64,000 nucleotides of DNA. It comes from Phocaeicola plebeius. Its GTDB lineage: Bacteria > Bacteroidota > Bacteroidia > Bacteroidales > Bacteroidaceae. The number at the start of each line of letters is the position of its first letter. Position 1 is the stretch's first letter. Positions 26,067 through 33,138 of this stretch are shown here, in pieces. A model generated the notes under the pieces. It did not search any database. It was not told where the DNA came from and worked only from the letters and a program-made list of their open reading frames with translations. The stretch covers positions 1 to 64,000 of the forward strand of contig NZ_QSQT01000014.1 of NCBI RefSeq assembly GCF_003437535.1, in the 5' to 3' direction. The translations under genes and the position numbers were made by a program.

Positions 26067-27265
26067 TCATCCACCCTTCCCGGATAGGCTTCGAGCGCCT
26101 TACGCAGAATGAACAAAGCCCGTACCAGGTCTTCTTTCTTCAATACATAAGCCACACGAACCTCGTTTTTACCGCCGCCCGGTGTAGTATAGAATCCGCT
26201 GGCAGGTGCCATCATGACGGTTTCTCCTTCATAATTGAAATCAGACAAACACCATGCGCAGAATTTCTCGCAATCATCCACCGGCAATTTAGCTACGGTA
26301 TAGAAAGCTCCCATCGGTATCGGAGAATAGACACCCGGTATACGGTTCAATCCGTCAATCAAACATTTACGGCGTTCCACGTATTCATCATACGTTTCGC
26401 GAGCATATTCTTCCGGTTCATCGAGTGAAGCCTCAGCTGCAATCTGGCCAATCAACGGTGGACTCAAACGGGCCTGGCAGAATTTCATCACCGCCTTGCG
26501 CACTTCCGGATTCTTCGTAATCAGTGCACCGATACGAATTCCACATTCCGAATAACGTTTCGATACGGAGTCAATCAATACCACATTCTGTTCGATGCCT
26601 TCCAGATGACAGGCAGAAATATAAGGAGAACCTGTATAGATAAATTCACGATACACTTCATCGGAGAAGAGGAACAAGTCGTACTTCTTCACCAAATCCC
26701 GAATCTGATTCATCTCCCGGCGAGTGTACAGATACCCGGTCGGGTTATTCGGGTTACAAATCAAGATACCCTTGGTGCGTTCATTAATCAACTCCTCAAA
26801 CTTCTCTACCTTCGGCAAAGAGAAACCTTCGTCGATGGTAGTCGTCACCGTACGGATAACCGCTCCTGCCGAAATCGCAAACGCCATGTAGTTGGCATAC
26901 GCCGGTTCCGGCACGATAATCTCATCCCCCGGATTCAGACAGCTCATAAACGCAAACAGCACAGCTTCCGACCCTCCGGTAGTAATGATAATGTCATCGG
27001 CATCCAGGTGAATGTCGTACTTCTCATAATATCCCACCAGGCGCTCTCTATAACTTCTGTATCCCTGGCTGGGACTATATTCCAACACCTGGCGGTCAAT
27101 ATTTCGAATCGCATCGAGGGCCGCTCGTGGAGTAGGCAGGTCAGGCTGACCAATATTCAAGTGATATACATGAATTCCTCTCTCTTTCGCAGCTTCAGCC
27201 AAAGGCGCAAGCTTACGTATCGGCGACTCCGGCATTTCAGTTCCTCTGATGGATATTTTTGGCAT
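26063..27265 (-). CDS. Class I/II PLP aminotransferase (AspC-like)
   Basis: A 400-residue fold-type-I aminotransferase. Motifs: HLNIGQPDLPTP (35-46), TTGGSEA at 95-101, NPNNPTG (171-177), SDEVYREF (201-208) and the PLP lysine Lys236 in IDSVSKRYSECGIRIG. It belongs to the aspartate/aromatic subgroup; the exact amino acid cannot be assigned. The RYSECGIR context around the lysine (Cys rather than the usual Pro/Ala) is a minor variation. Promoter boxes lie upstream, and the ABC permease follows with a 4-bp overlap. Confidence 0.85.
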   Translation of the reverse strand: MPKISIRGTEMPESPIRKLAPLAEAAKERGIHVYHLNIGQPDLPTPRAALDAIRNIDRQVLEYSPSQGYRSYRERLVGYYEKYDIHLDADDIIITTGGSEAVLFAFMSCLNPGDEIIVPEPAYANYMAFAISAGAVIRTVTTTIDEGFSLPKVEKFEELINERTKGILICNPNNPTGYLYTRREMNQIRDLVKKYDLFLFSDEVYREFIYTGSPYISACHLEGIEQNVVLIDSVSKRYSECGIRIGALITKNPEVRKAVMKFCQARLSPPLIGQIAAEASLDEPEEYARETYDEYVERRKCLIDGLNRIPGVYSPIPMGAFYTVAKLPVDDCEKFCAWCLSDFNYEGETVMMAPASGFYTTPGGGKNEVRVAYVLKKEDLVRALFILRKALEAYPGRVDE

Positions 27266-27295
27266 ATTTTATAGTTTAAAAAAGATTCTGAAATG

Positions 27296-27326
27296 CAAAG
27301 ATAAAGCGAATGTCGAAATTAAACAA
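27296..27326 (-). promoter_or_regulatory. Promoter of the aminotransferase-permease operon
   Basis: On the minus strand TATCTTTG (27296-27303) is a perfect -7 box, and TTG (27324-27326) lies 20 nt upstream at the -33 position. The start codon is at 27265. Confidence 0.7.
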
Positions 27327-27435
27327 CTTTGTGCTCAGAAAAATACGGCTACTCCTTTCTTTTGAGAAAAAGGCCCTCCAAGTAAAGTTTAACGCCTTTT
27401 CAGGCATTTTCCAAGTCTTCTACCCAAAAAATCCG

Positions 27436-27443
27436 TATGTTTG
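27436..27443 (+). promoter_or_regulatory. -7 promoter element of the fucose-isomerase-fold gene
   Basis: TATGTTTG matches TAnnTTTG and lies 28 bp before the ATG at 27471. This placement argues against any translation start upstream of 27471. Confidence 0.55.
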
Positions 27444-27470
27444 CTATCGATAACCAAACACTCAAGCATT

Positions 27471-28709
27471 ATGAACCTTTACCTAATTATATTTACAGCC
27501 GGCACATACAAGGTAGAGCAAGTCTACGAAAAGCATAAAGACCTGTTCGTGGAACTGGAAAAACATTTCACCCTTCACCTTGTCAACTATACAGACTCTG
27601 AAAGCATTCCCAGCCATGAATACAAAATGGCATTCATAGCCAGCGGGGGTGTAGAGAATGCTGTAGTACGTTTTTTCAGCATCCTGCCCTATCCCATCAC
27701 TCTGCTGACGGACGGCCTGAACAACTCACTGGCTGCCGCCCTTGAAATCTCGGCATGGATTCAGTCGAGAGACATGAAGGTAAAAATCATCCATGGATCA
27801 GTGCCCAATATGGTAAATCAGGTACTTTTACATCACCAGGCGTTTGCCGCCAAACGTTCCTTGAAAAAGAAACGCATCGGCGTAATCGGCACTCCAGCCT
27901 CCTGGCTGGTAGCCAGTCATGTGGATTACCTGTTAGCCGGACAGCGTTGGGGAGTGACTTACACGGACATCTCCATTGAAACCGTAGAAAAAGCTTTCCA
28001 CGAGATTACGGAAGATGAAATAGGACCTGAAGCCTCTTTGTTTGCCAACCGTGCCAAAGGAATTCAGGAAGCAACCCCAGAAGAGCTGCTTCGGGCCATG
28101 CGATTATATAAGGCCATCCGGCGTGTATGCCAGGAAGAAAACTTGGACGCTCTTACCTTGTCCTGCTTCTCGCTGATCCAAAGTCTGAAAACCACAGGCT
28201 GCTTGGCCCTTTCTCTGCTAAATGACGAAGGAATACCTGCCGGATGCGAAGGTGACTTGCAGTCCATCATGACCTTACTGATGGTAAAAGAGCTCATCGG
28301 AAAGCCCGGCTTTATGGCCAATCCCTCGTTTGTAGACCTTGCCCGTAACGAGGTACTGCTGGCACACTGCTCCATCCCTACTAAAATGGCCGAAGAGTTT
28401 ATTATCCGAAACCATTTTGAAACAGAAAGCGGCATTGCCATCCAGGGCATTGTACACCCAGGCGAAGTTACCCTCTTCAAATGTGGCGGAGAATGCCTGG
28501 ACGAATATTATCTGTCATCGGGACATCTTATTGAAAATACCAATATGGTAACCTGTTGCCGCACACAGCTAAAGGTACGCCTGGATAAGCCGGCAGACTA
28601 TTTCCTGCACAATCCGCTAGGCAACCACCACATTCTGATTCAAGGGAATTACACCGACCTCATTCAGGAATTCATGCAACAAAACCGTTGCAAACCAAGA
28701 ATTGACTGA
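27471..28709 (+). CDS. L-fucose/L-arabinose isomerase-fold protein, function unknown
   Basis: A 412-residue cytosolic protein that resembles the L-fucose isomerase-like superfamily: an N-terminal Rossmann-like part (YLIIFTAGTYKVEQVYEK, AFIASGGVENAVV), a central part with IGVIGTPASWLVAS and GPEASLFANRAKG, and a C-terminal part with PAGCEGDLQSIMTLLMVKELIG and GCLALSLLNDEGIP typical of the family. Candidate metal-binding residues lie in CEGD and in the C-terminal IVHPGEVTLF region. No sugar-catabolism genes are adjacent, so the substrate is open. Members of this group are often annotated only by fold. Confidence 0.65.
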   Translation: MNLYLIIFTAGTYKVEQVYEKHKDLFVELEKHFTLHLVNYTDSESIPSHEYKMAFIASGGVENAVVRFFSILPYPITLLTDGLNNSLAAALEISAWIQSRDMKVKIIHGSVPNMVNQVLLHHQAFAAKRSLKKKRIGVIGTPASWLVASHVDYLLAGQRWGVTYTDISIETVEKAFHEITEDEIGPEASLFANRAKGIQEATPEELLRAMRLYKAIRRVCQEENLDALTLSCFSLIQSLKTTGCLALSLLNDEGIPAGCEGDLQSIMTLLMVKELIGKPGFMANPSFVDLARNEVLLAHCSIPTKMAEEFIIRNHFETESGIAIQGIVHPGEVTLFKCGGECLDEYYLSSGHLIENTNMVTCCRTQLKVRLDKPADYFLHNPLGNHHILIQGNYTDLIQEFMQQNRCKPRID

Positions 28710-28749
28710 TTTTTCAAAACCATTTATTCTCTCATTCAATTTATAATCG

Positions 28750-28757
28750 TATCTTTG
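28750..28757 (+). promoter_or_regulatory. -7 promoter element of the DUF4494-yggS operon
   Basis: TATCTTTG, a consensus Bacteroidota -7 box, lies 36 bp before the ATG at 28793. Confidence 0.6.
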
Positions 28758-28792
28758 TGTGAAATATTACAAATTGAAAAGCAAGAAAAATT

Positions 28793-29272
28793 ATGATGCA
28801 TAATTGGTTTGAATGCAAAATCCGTTACGAGAAAATAGCCGAAAACGGAATGAACAAGAAAGTAACGGAACCCTATCTGGTGGACGCACTCAGTTTCACC
28901 GAAGCTGAATCGCGTATTATCGAAGAAATCACTCCGTTCATCAGCGGAGAATTCACTGTATCCGACATCAAACGCGCCAACTACAGCGAGCTCTTCCCCA
29001 GCGACGAGGAAGCTGCCGACCGCTGGTTCAAGTGCAAGCTCTACTTCATCACCCTCGACGAGAAAAGCGGTGCGGAAAAGAAAACAGCAACCAACGTACT
29101 GGTACAGGCTGCCGACCTGCGCGATGCCGTGAAGAAACTGGACGAAGGCATGAAGGGTACAATGGCCGACTACGTCATCGCATCGGTTGCCGAAACTGCA
29201 CTGATGGACGTATACCCCTACTCTGCAGAACCTGACGTAAAACCGGAATTCCCGGATGCAGACAAACGATAA
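28793..29272 (+). CDS. DUF4494 family protein
   Basis: A 159-residue soluble protein beginning MHNWFECKIRYEK, the recognisable start of DUF4494, a family largely confined to Bacteroidota. It has two similar halves rich in charged residues (FECKIRYEKIAENG / FKCKLYFITLDEKSG), suggesting an internal duplication of a beta-rich unit. No function is known. It heads a three-gene run with yggS (18 bp) and a DHODH-like gene. The second ATG (28796) is an equally likely start. Confidence 0.75.
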   Translation: MMHNWFECKIRYEKIAENGMNKKVTEPYLVDALSFTEAESRIIEEITPFISGEFTVSDIKRANYSELFPSDEEAADRWFKCKLYFITLDEKSGAEKKTATNVLVQAADLRDAVKKLDEGMKGTMADYVIASVAETALMDVYPYSAEPDVKPEFPDADKR

Positions 29273-29290
29273 ACAAACACATATCACACC

Positions 29291-29959
29291 ATGGATATTC
29301 AGTCTAATTTAAAAGAAATACGGGCACAACTTCCTCCCCAGGTCAGCCTGGTTGCTGTATCCAAATTTCACCCGAACGAAGCGATTCTGACTGCATACGA
29401 AACCGGACAGCGCATCTTCGGAGAAAGCAAGGAACAGGAACTGAGCAAGAAGCAGGCTTCCCTGCCCGCCGATATTCAGTGGCATTTCATCGGCCACCTG
29501 CAGACCAACAAAGTGAAGTACATCGCACCCTACATCGCCATGATTCATGCCGTAGACAGTTACAAGCTACTGGCTGAAATCGACAAACAGGCGGCTAAAT
29601 GCAACCGGGTGATTCCTTGCCTGCTGGAAATCCATATCGCAGAAGAAGAAAGCAAATACGGATTTTCTTTTGAAGCTTGTCGCGAGATGTTGGAAACCAC
29701 CCCGTGGAAAGAGCTGACACATGTATGCATCAGCGGAGTCATGGGAATGGCCACCAATACGGACGACGAATCACAAATCACCAATGAATTTGAAAGCCTT
29801 CACCGTTTCTTCACTGAACTGAAAGCTACCTATTTTAAAGATTGTGATACCTTCAAGGAAATTTCCATGGGCATGTCGCACGACTATCCGCTGGCAGTTC
29901 AGGCAGGAAGTACAATGGTACGTGTAGGCAGCAAGATTTTTGGAGATAGAGTATATTAA
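29291..29959 (+). CDS. yggS: YggS/PROSC-type PLP homeostasis protein
   Basis: A 222-residue alanine-racemase-N-like TIM barrel that binds pyridoxal phosphate. The PLP lysine is Lys25 in VAVSKFHP. Family blocks FGESKEQELSKKQ, WHFIGHLQTNKVKY, EIHIAEEESKYGF and the C-terminal SMGMSHDYPLAVQAGSTMVRVGSKIFGDR are all present. Known members buffer PLP and affect amino-acid and keto-acid balance but have no clear catalysis. It lies between DUF4494 and a DHODH-fold protein. Confidence 0.93.
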   Translation: MDIQSNLKEIRAQLPPQVSLVAVSKFHPNEAILTAYETGQRIFGESKEQELSKKQASLPADIQWHFIGHLQTNKVKYIAPYIAMIHAVDSYKLLAEIDKQAAKCNRVIPCLLEIHIAEEESKYGFSFEACREMLETTPWKELTHVCISGVMGMATNTDDESQITNEFESLHRFFTELKATYFKDCDTFKEISMGMSHDYPLAVQAGSTMVRVGSKIFGDRVY

Positions 29960-29972
29960 AAACGAGAAGAAT

Positions 29973-30950
29973 ATGGCACAACTAAAAACAACTTTTGCAG
30001 GGTTAACTCTGAACAACCCGATTATTATCAGCAGTTCTGGACTGACTAACAGCCTGGCTAAAATTCAGAAACTGGAAGAAGCCGGAGCCGGTGCAGTAGT
30101 ACTGAAATCAGTATTCGAAGAACAAATAAACATGCAGGCAGGAAGCATGCAGGGCTATGGCTCACCCGAAGCCGACGACTACCTGGGAGCATACGTACGC
30201 TCACATGCGCTGAACGAACATATCACCCTGATTGAAGACGTAAAGAAACACTGCAAGATTCCGGTAATCGCCAGCATCAACTGCTACAGTGACAGCGAAT
30301 GGACAGATTTTGCCCGCCTGATGGAAGAAGCCGGAGCCGATGCACTGGAACTGAATATCCTTTCTTTGCAGACCAGCAAGGATTACACACCGGGAAGCTT
30401 TGAACAGCGTCACATCGACATCCTGCGCCACATCAAGAAAGTAGTCCGCATCCCGGTGATTATGAAACTGGGCAGCAACCTGACTAATCCGGTTGCACTC
30501 GTCAACCAGTTGTATGCCAACGGCGCTGCTGCTGTGGTATTGTTCAACCGCTTCTACCAGCCGGACATCCAGATTGACAACCTGACTTTCACTACAGCCA
30601 ATGTAATGAGTTCACCTTCTGAATTGTCTGACCGCATCCGCTGGACAGCCATTGCTTCGGCAGAAGTTCCTCAGCTGGATTATGCTGTTTCAGGCGGCGT
30701 ACACAACGGAAAAGGCGTTATCAAGTCTCTGCTTTCAGGCGCTGCTGCCGTAGAAGTTTGCAGCGTTATCTACCAGCACGGCAACCAGATAATTGAAGAG
30801 ATGAAGAAAGAACTGACCGAATGGATGGACGACAAAGGATATGATTCCATTACACAGTTCAAAGGAAAGATGAATGCCTCAGCCGCAGGCGACATCAACC
30901 CGTTCGAACGTACACAGTTCATGAAATATTACAGCAACCACGAAGAATAA
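29973..30950 (+). CDS. Dihydroorotate dehydrogenase-like flavoprotein
   Basis: A 325-residue TIM-barrel protein with the outline of class 1 DHODH: MAQLKTTFAGLTLNNPIIISSSGLT at the start, PVIASINCYS, PVIMKLGSNLT and the FMN phosphate site AVSGGVHNGKGVIKSLLSGAAAVEVCSVIY. The catalytic loop NxSCPN of class 1A/1B is replaced by NILSLQTS (128-135), with no Cys and no Pro-Asn, so orotate chemistry is doubtful. The final part (ITQFKGKMN) is typical of this Bacteroidota paralogue. I set the start at 29973 because it begins the conserved N-terminus. Co-transcription with yggS is likely (13-bp gap). Confidence 0.8.
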   Translation: MAQLKTTFAGLTLNNPIIISSSGLTNSLAKIQKLEEAGAGAVVLKSVFEEQINMQAGSMQGYGSPEADDYLGAYVRSHALNEHITLIEDVKKHCKIPVIASINCYSDSEWTDFARLMEEAGADALELNILSLQTSKDYTPGSFEQRHIDILRHIKKVVRIPVIMKLGSNLTNPVALVNQLYANGAAAVVLFNRFYQPDIQIDNLTFTTANVMSSPSELSDRIRWTAIASAEVPQLDYAVSGGVHNGKGVIKSLLSGAAAVEVCSVIYQHGNQIIEEMKKELTEWMDDKGYDSITQFKGKMNASAAGDINPFERTQFMKYYSNHEE

Positions 30951-30972
30951 TTCCCTCAGCGGAAATGCACAA

Positions 30973-31019
30973 AAAAACGGATTCCCTGACGTTTCAGTCG
31001 GAGAATCCGTTTTTCTTTT
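30973..31019. terminator. Bidirectional terminator between DHODH-like and HpaII-like genes
   Basis: ACGGATTC (30977-30984) pairs with GAATCCGT (31003-31010), with an inner GAC/GTC pairing, and A-rich and T-rich flanks on both sides. The two genes are convergent. Confidence 0.85.
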
Positions 31020-31034
31020 ATCCATGTCTAAGAC

Positions 31035-32120
31035 TTATCGCTTCAGCAAACCGATTTTCAGATTCAGTTTAAAGTAGTACACTCCATTTTCACGTTCCAG
31101 ATAACCATACTTGTCTTTTTCCGTAGAACCTTTCTCCAAGCGGCTGTTCTGGAAAAGGAAATCGGCAAATGTCTGGCGGAAAGCACGCTGATAGCACAAC
31201 ACTTCCCCGTCACCCGTCACGAAAAGGAACCCTGCAATGGCAGAGTCTGTTCCGTTGTACAATTTTGCCGGACGAAGTCCCATGGCCAATGCCAGCAGCA
31301 GCTCTTTCACCTTGTATTCATAGAAGCCATGCTTCGTAATCAGCTCGTCCTTTATCTTCAGCGGATTCAGCTTTTTGATTTCCTCCGTCAGTTCCGACAC
31401 CTTCGTAATACCGTCCAGCCACATCAAGCGTGTCATTTCCGCCATCAGTCGTCCCATGTGCAAATCAATCATGGACAGGTTGCTGCGGAAAATCTTATCG
31501 GCCACATCACTGTACTTCAGTGTACCTCCCAGACGCTCTATCATCAACATGCGGGATATGACATCATCCTCCTCACCTTCCGCATTGATTTTGTTGACGG
31601 TCGGAGTAGCAAACTTCACACCTGTCTGCTCAAACTTGAAATTGGCAGTTCTTCCCCCGTCAAGCAACGGAATCATCACTCCCAGACGGGAACGGACACA
31701 GAATCCAGTGAGCGGAGCATCTACCGAGTAAAAAGCCACGCTGAAATCTGTGCGGTCGTCCGTCTTGGCTTCCAAATCAAAAATGGCCACCTCATCCAGA
31801 AACTCCTCTACGCCATCAGGCGAAGTAACATCATCCTCCCGGCTCTGACGAATCGCTGCATAGATAAGCTCTGCCACCGTAGCAAAGTCTTCACGAGGAA
31901 TCCGCTTGTCTATATTCTCTCCTTTCAGATGCACGGTATCTTTTTCCAAAATATACTGACGCGTGCCGTCATGTTCTTCCCGCTGAACCATTGCCACCGG
32001 AAGACGGAGTGCTTCGTTTTTCTTCACATCAGGAGTACCACCGTACACGTAACCGTCGGCCAGCAGCCGGAAAAACGCATACAGTTCTCCCCATTCTCTT
32101 TTCGTCGCTTCAAATGCCAT
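31035..32120 (-). CDS. HpaII-family restriction endonuclease homologue (orphan)
   Basis: A 361-residue protein, close to the length of HpaII. The N-terminal REWGELYAFFRLLADGYVYGG, the central TDFSVAFYSVDAPLTGFCVRSRLG and TANFKF, and the C-terminal FYEYKVKELLLALAMGLRPAKLYNG plus GEVLCYQRAF follow the RE_HpaII pattern as I know it. Typical members have GFSIKS-QLG where this protein has GFCVRS-RLG, so the predicted catalytic Lys is Arg143; Asp125 of TDF would be the acidic partner. No DNA methyltransferase lies anywhere in the window. It may be inactive or have another role. The start at 32120 fits a -7 box 22 bp upstream. Confidence 0.65.
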   Translation of the reverse strand: MAFEATKREWGELYAFFRLLADGYVYGGTPDVKKNEALRLPVAMVQREEHDGTRQYILEKDTVHLKGENIDKRIPREDFATVAELIYAAIRQSREDDVTSPDGVEEFLDEVAIFDLEAKTDDRTDFSVAFYSVDAPLTGFCVRSRLGVMIPLLDGGRTANFKFEQTGVKFATPTVNKINAEGEEDDVISRMLMIERLGGTLKYSDVADKIFRSNLSMIDLHMGRLMAEMTRLMWLDGITKVSELTEEIKKLNPLKIKDELITKHGFYEYKVKELLLALAMGLRPAKLYNGTDSAIAGFLFVTGDGEVLCYQRAFRQTFADFLFQNSRLEKGSTEKDKYGYLERENGVYYFKLNLKIGLLKR

Positions 32121-32141
32121 AATCTGTCTATTTTTTAATTG

Positions 32142-32149
32142 CAAAGGTA
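32142..32149 (-). promoter_or_regulatory. -7 promoter element of the HpaII-like gene
   Basis: TACCTTTG on the minus strand, 22 bp before the ATG at 32120. A CAAA that could act as -33 lies 16 nt away, a shorter gap than usual. Confidence 0.45.
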
Positions 32150-32232
32150 GTAAAAGAAGCGTTAACAAAAACCTTTCTGGCAAATGCAAATTATAATAGA
32201 TGTTATAAAACAGATTTTAAGCATCATTTTAC

Positions 32233-32262
32233 TTGCAGAGAAACAGAAAATACGTACCTTTG
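32233..32262 (+). promoter_or_regulatory. Promoter of intergenic sRNA
   Basis: TTG (32233-32235) and TACCTTTG (32255-32262) are separated by 19 nt, a full Bacteroidota promoter. No open reading frame follows before the terminator at 32306-32330. Confidence 0.75.
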
Positions 32263-32267
32263 CAATG

Positions 32268-32330
32268 TGTTTTTCATAGTATTAGATTTAAGGTTAACAA
32301 AGGTTGGAGTTCAGCGGAACTCCTTTTTTT
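32268..32330 (+). ncRNA. Candidate small RNA of about 65 nt with own promoter and terminator
   Basis: Transcription from the promoter at 32233-32262 would give an RNA starting near 32268. It contains an unstructured AT-rich body (TAGATTTAAGGTTAACAAAG) and ends in a strong terminator: GGAGTTC (32306-32312), loop AGCG, GAACTCC (32317-32323), then T7. The core resembles a sequence I have seen often between genes in Bacteroides genomes, but I cannot name an Rfam family with certainty. It lies in the 690-bp gap between the HpaII-like gene and the first outer-membrane receptor gene, about 480 bp from the latter. Confidence 0.6.
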
Positions 32331-32419
32331 ATGCCCTTATGTGAGATGCTGCCTTTTTCCTCTCTCCAAAGACTTGAAAACCCGCCAATCTAAATAGAAA
32401 TAAGCAAAGATATTCTTTA

Positions 32420-32505
32420 GGTTTCGCGTACGTAAACCGTACGTTTCTCACGGCGGAAACATACGGTTTCCGTAAGGAAAACGTAAGGTTCCGGCAGGAG
32501 AAACA
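32420..32505. repeat. Array C: degenerate palindromic repeat, pitch 22-23 bp
   Basis: Four GTTTC...GAAAC-type units occur with left arms starting at 32421, 32443, 32466 and 32488. Read in the other register, three AAAC-N5-GTTT/GTTC blocks start at 32434, 32457 and 32479. Arms are less regular than in the arrays at 11083 and 46669, but the pitch and inverted-repeat design are the same. It is part of the 690-bp non-coding region 32121-32809; apart from the promoters, the sRNA and this array I see nothing there. Confidence 0.55.
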
Positions 32506-32691
32506 TAGATACTGATAAAAGATTTGACCATAAATGTCCTGAGGATTTACAATTCACTCTACGCGTAGTGTTTTCTTTCTCATTTCCTCATAAAATTCAT
32601 CTCAAAATACACTTGTAGAGATTTCCCGTTTAGGTTTCTCACATAAATCCACTGATAAACAGAGATATATGCACGCTATTTGCATACAGGG

Positions 32692-33138
32692 CTGTAGAGA
32701 CCGATTTTTCGCAGACATGAGATTTTTCTTTCTATATTTGCAATACAGAAACTACTATCAAAAAAAGTAGACAAACACACTTTGCAAATAATAAGAAAAC
32801 AAGTATCGTATGCACACAATTGGAAAAGCACTCCTGCTATTATGCAGCCTCACATCTGCCGGCGAAATAGCCGCACAGACCGTCAGTGGAAAATTAATCG
32901 ACGAAAACAAACAACCCCTCCCCTACGCCAACGTGGTCCTTCTGTCACTCCCCGACTCGACCTTCGTCACGGGAACCGTTACGGCTGAAGACGGTACGTT
33001 CAGCCTGAATACCACCACACCGAATCAGCTTGTACGTATTTCTTCCATCGGATATAACACCGTATACAAACCCGTCCAACCTGCCAACTTAGGGGTAATA
33101 CAGCTGACATCAGACACACAACAGTTAGGAGAAGTCGT
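32692..33138 (+). repeat. Duplicated segment, copy 1 (promoter plus N-terminal domain)
   Basis: From CTGTAGAGACCG through the promoter, leader and first 110 codons of the receptor gene, this segment matches 36792-37237 at roughly 90-95 percent with only scattered changes. Identity drops sharply after GAAGTCGT at 33138. Confidence 0.85.
32733..32740 (+). promoter_or_regulatory. -7 promoter element of receptor gene 1
   Basis: TATATTTG lies 69 bp before the ATG and is conserved in position and sequence with copy 2 at 36832-36839. The leader that follows is almost identical in both copies. Confidence 0.6.

Noticed and set aside
32121..32809. Invertible promoter region before the receptor locus
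   Set aside because: I found no pair of long flanking inverted repeats or adjacent recombinase gene; the repeats present are short and phased.
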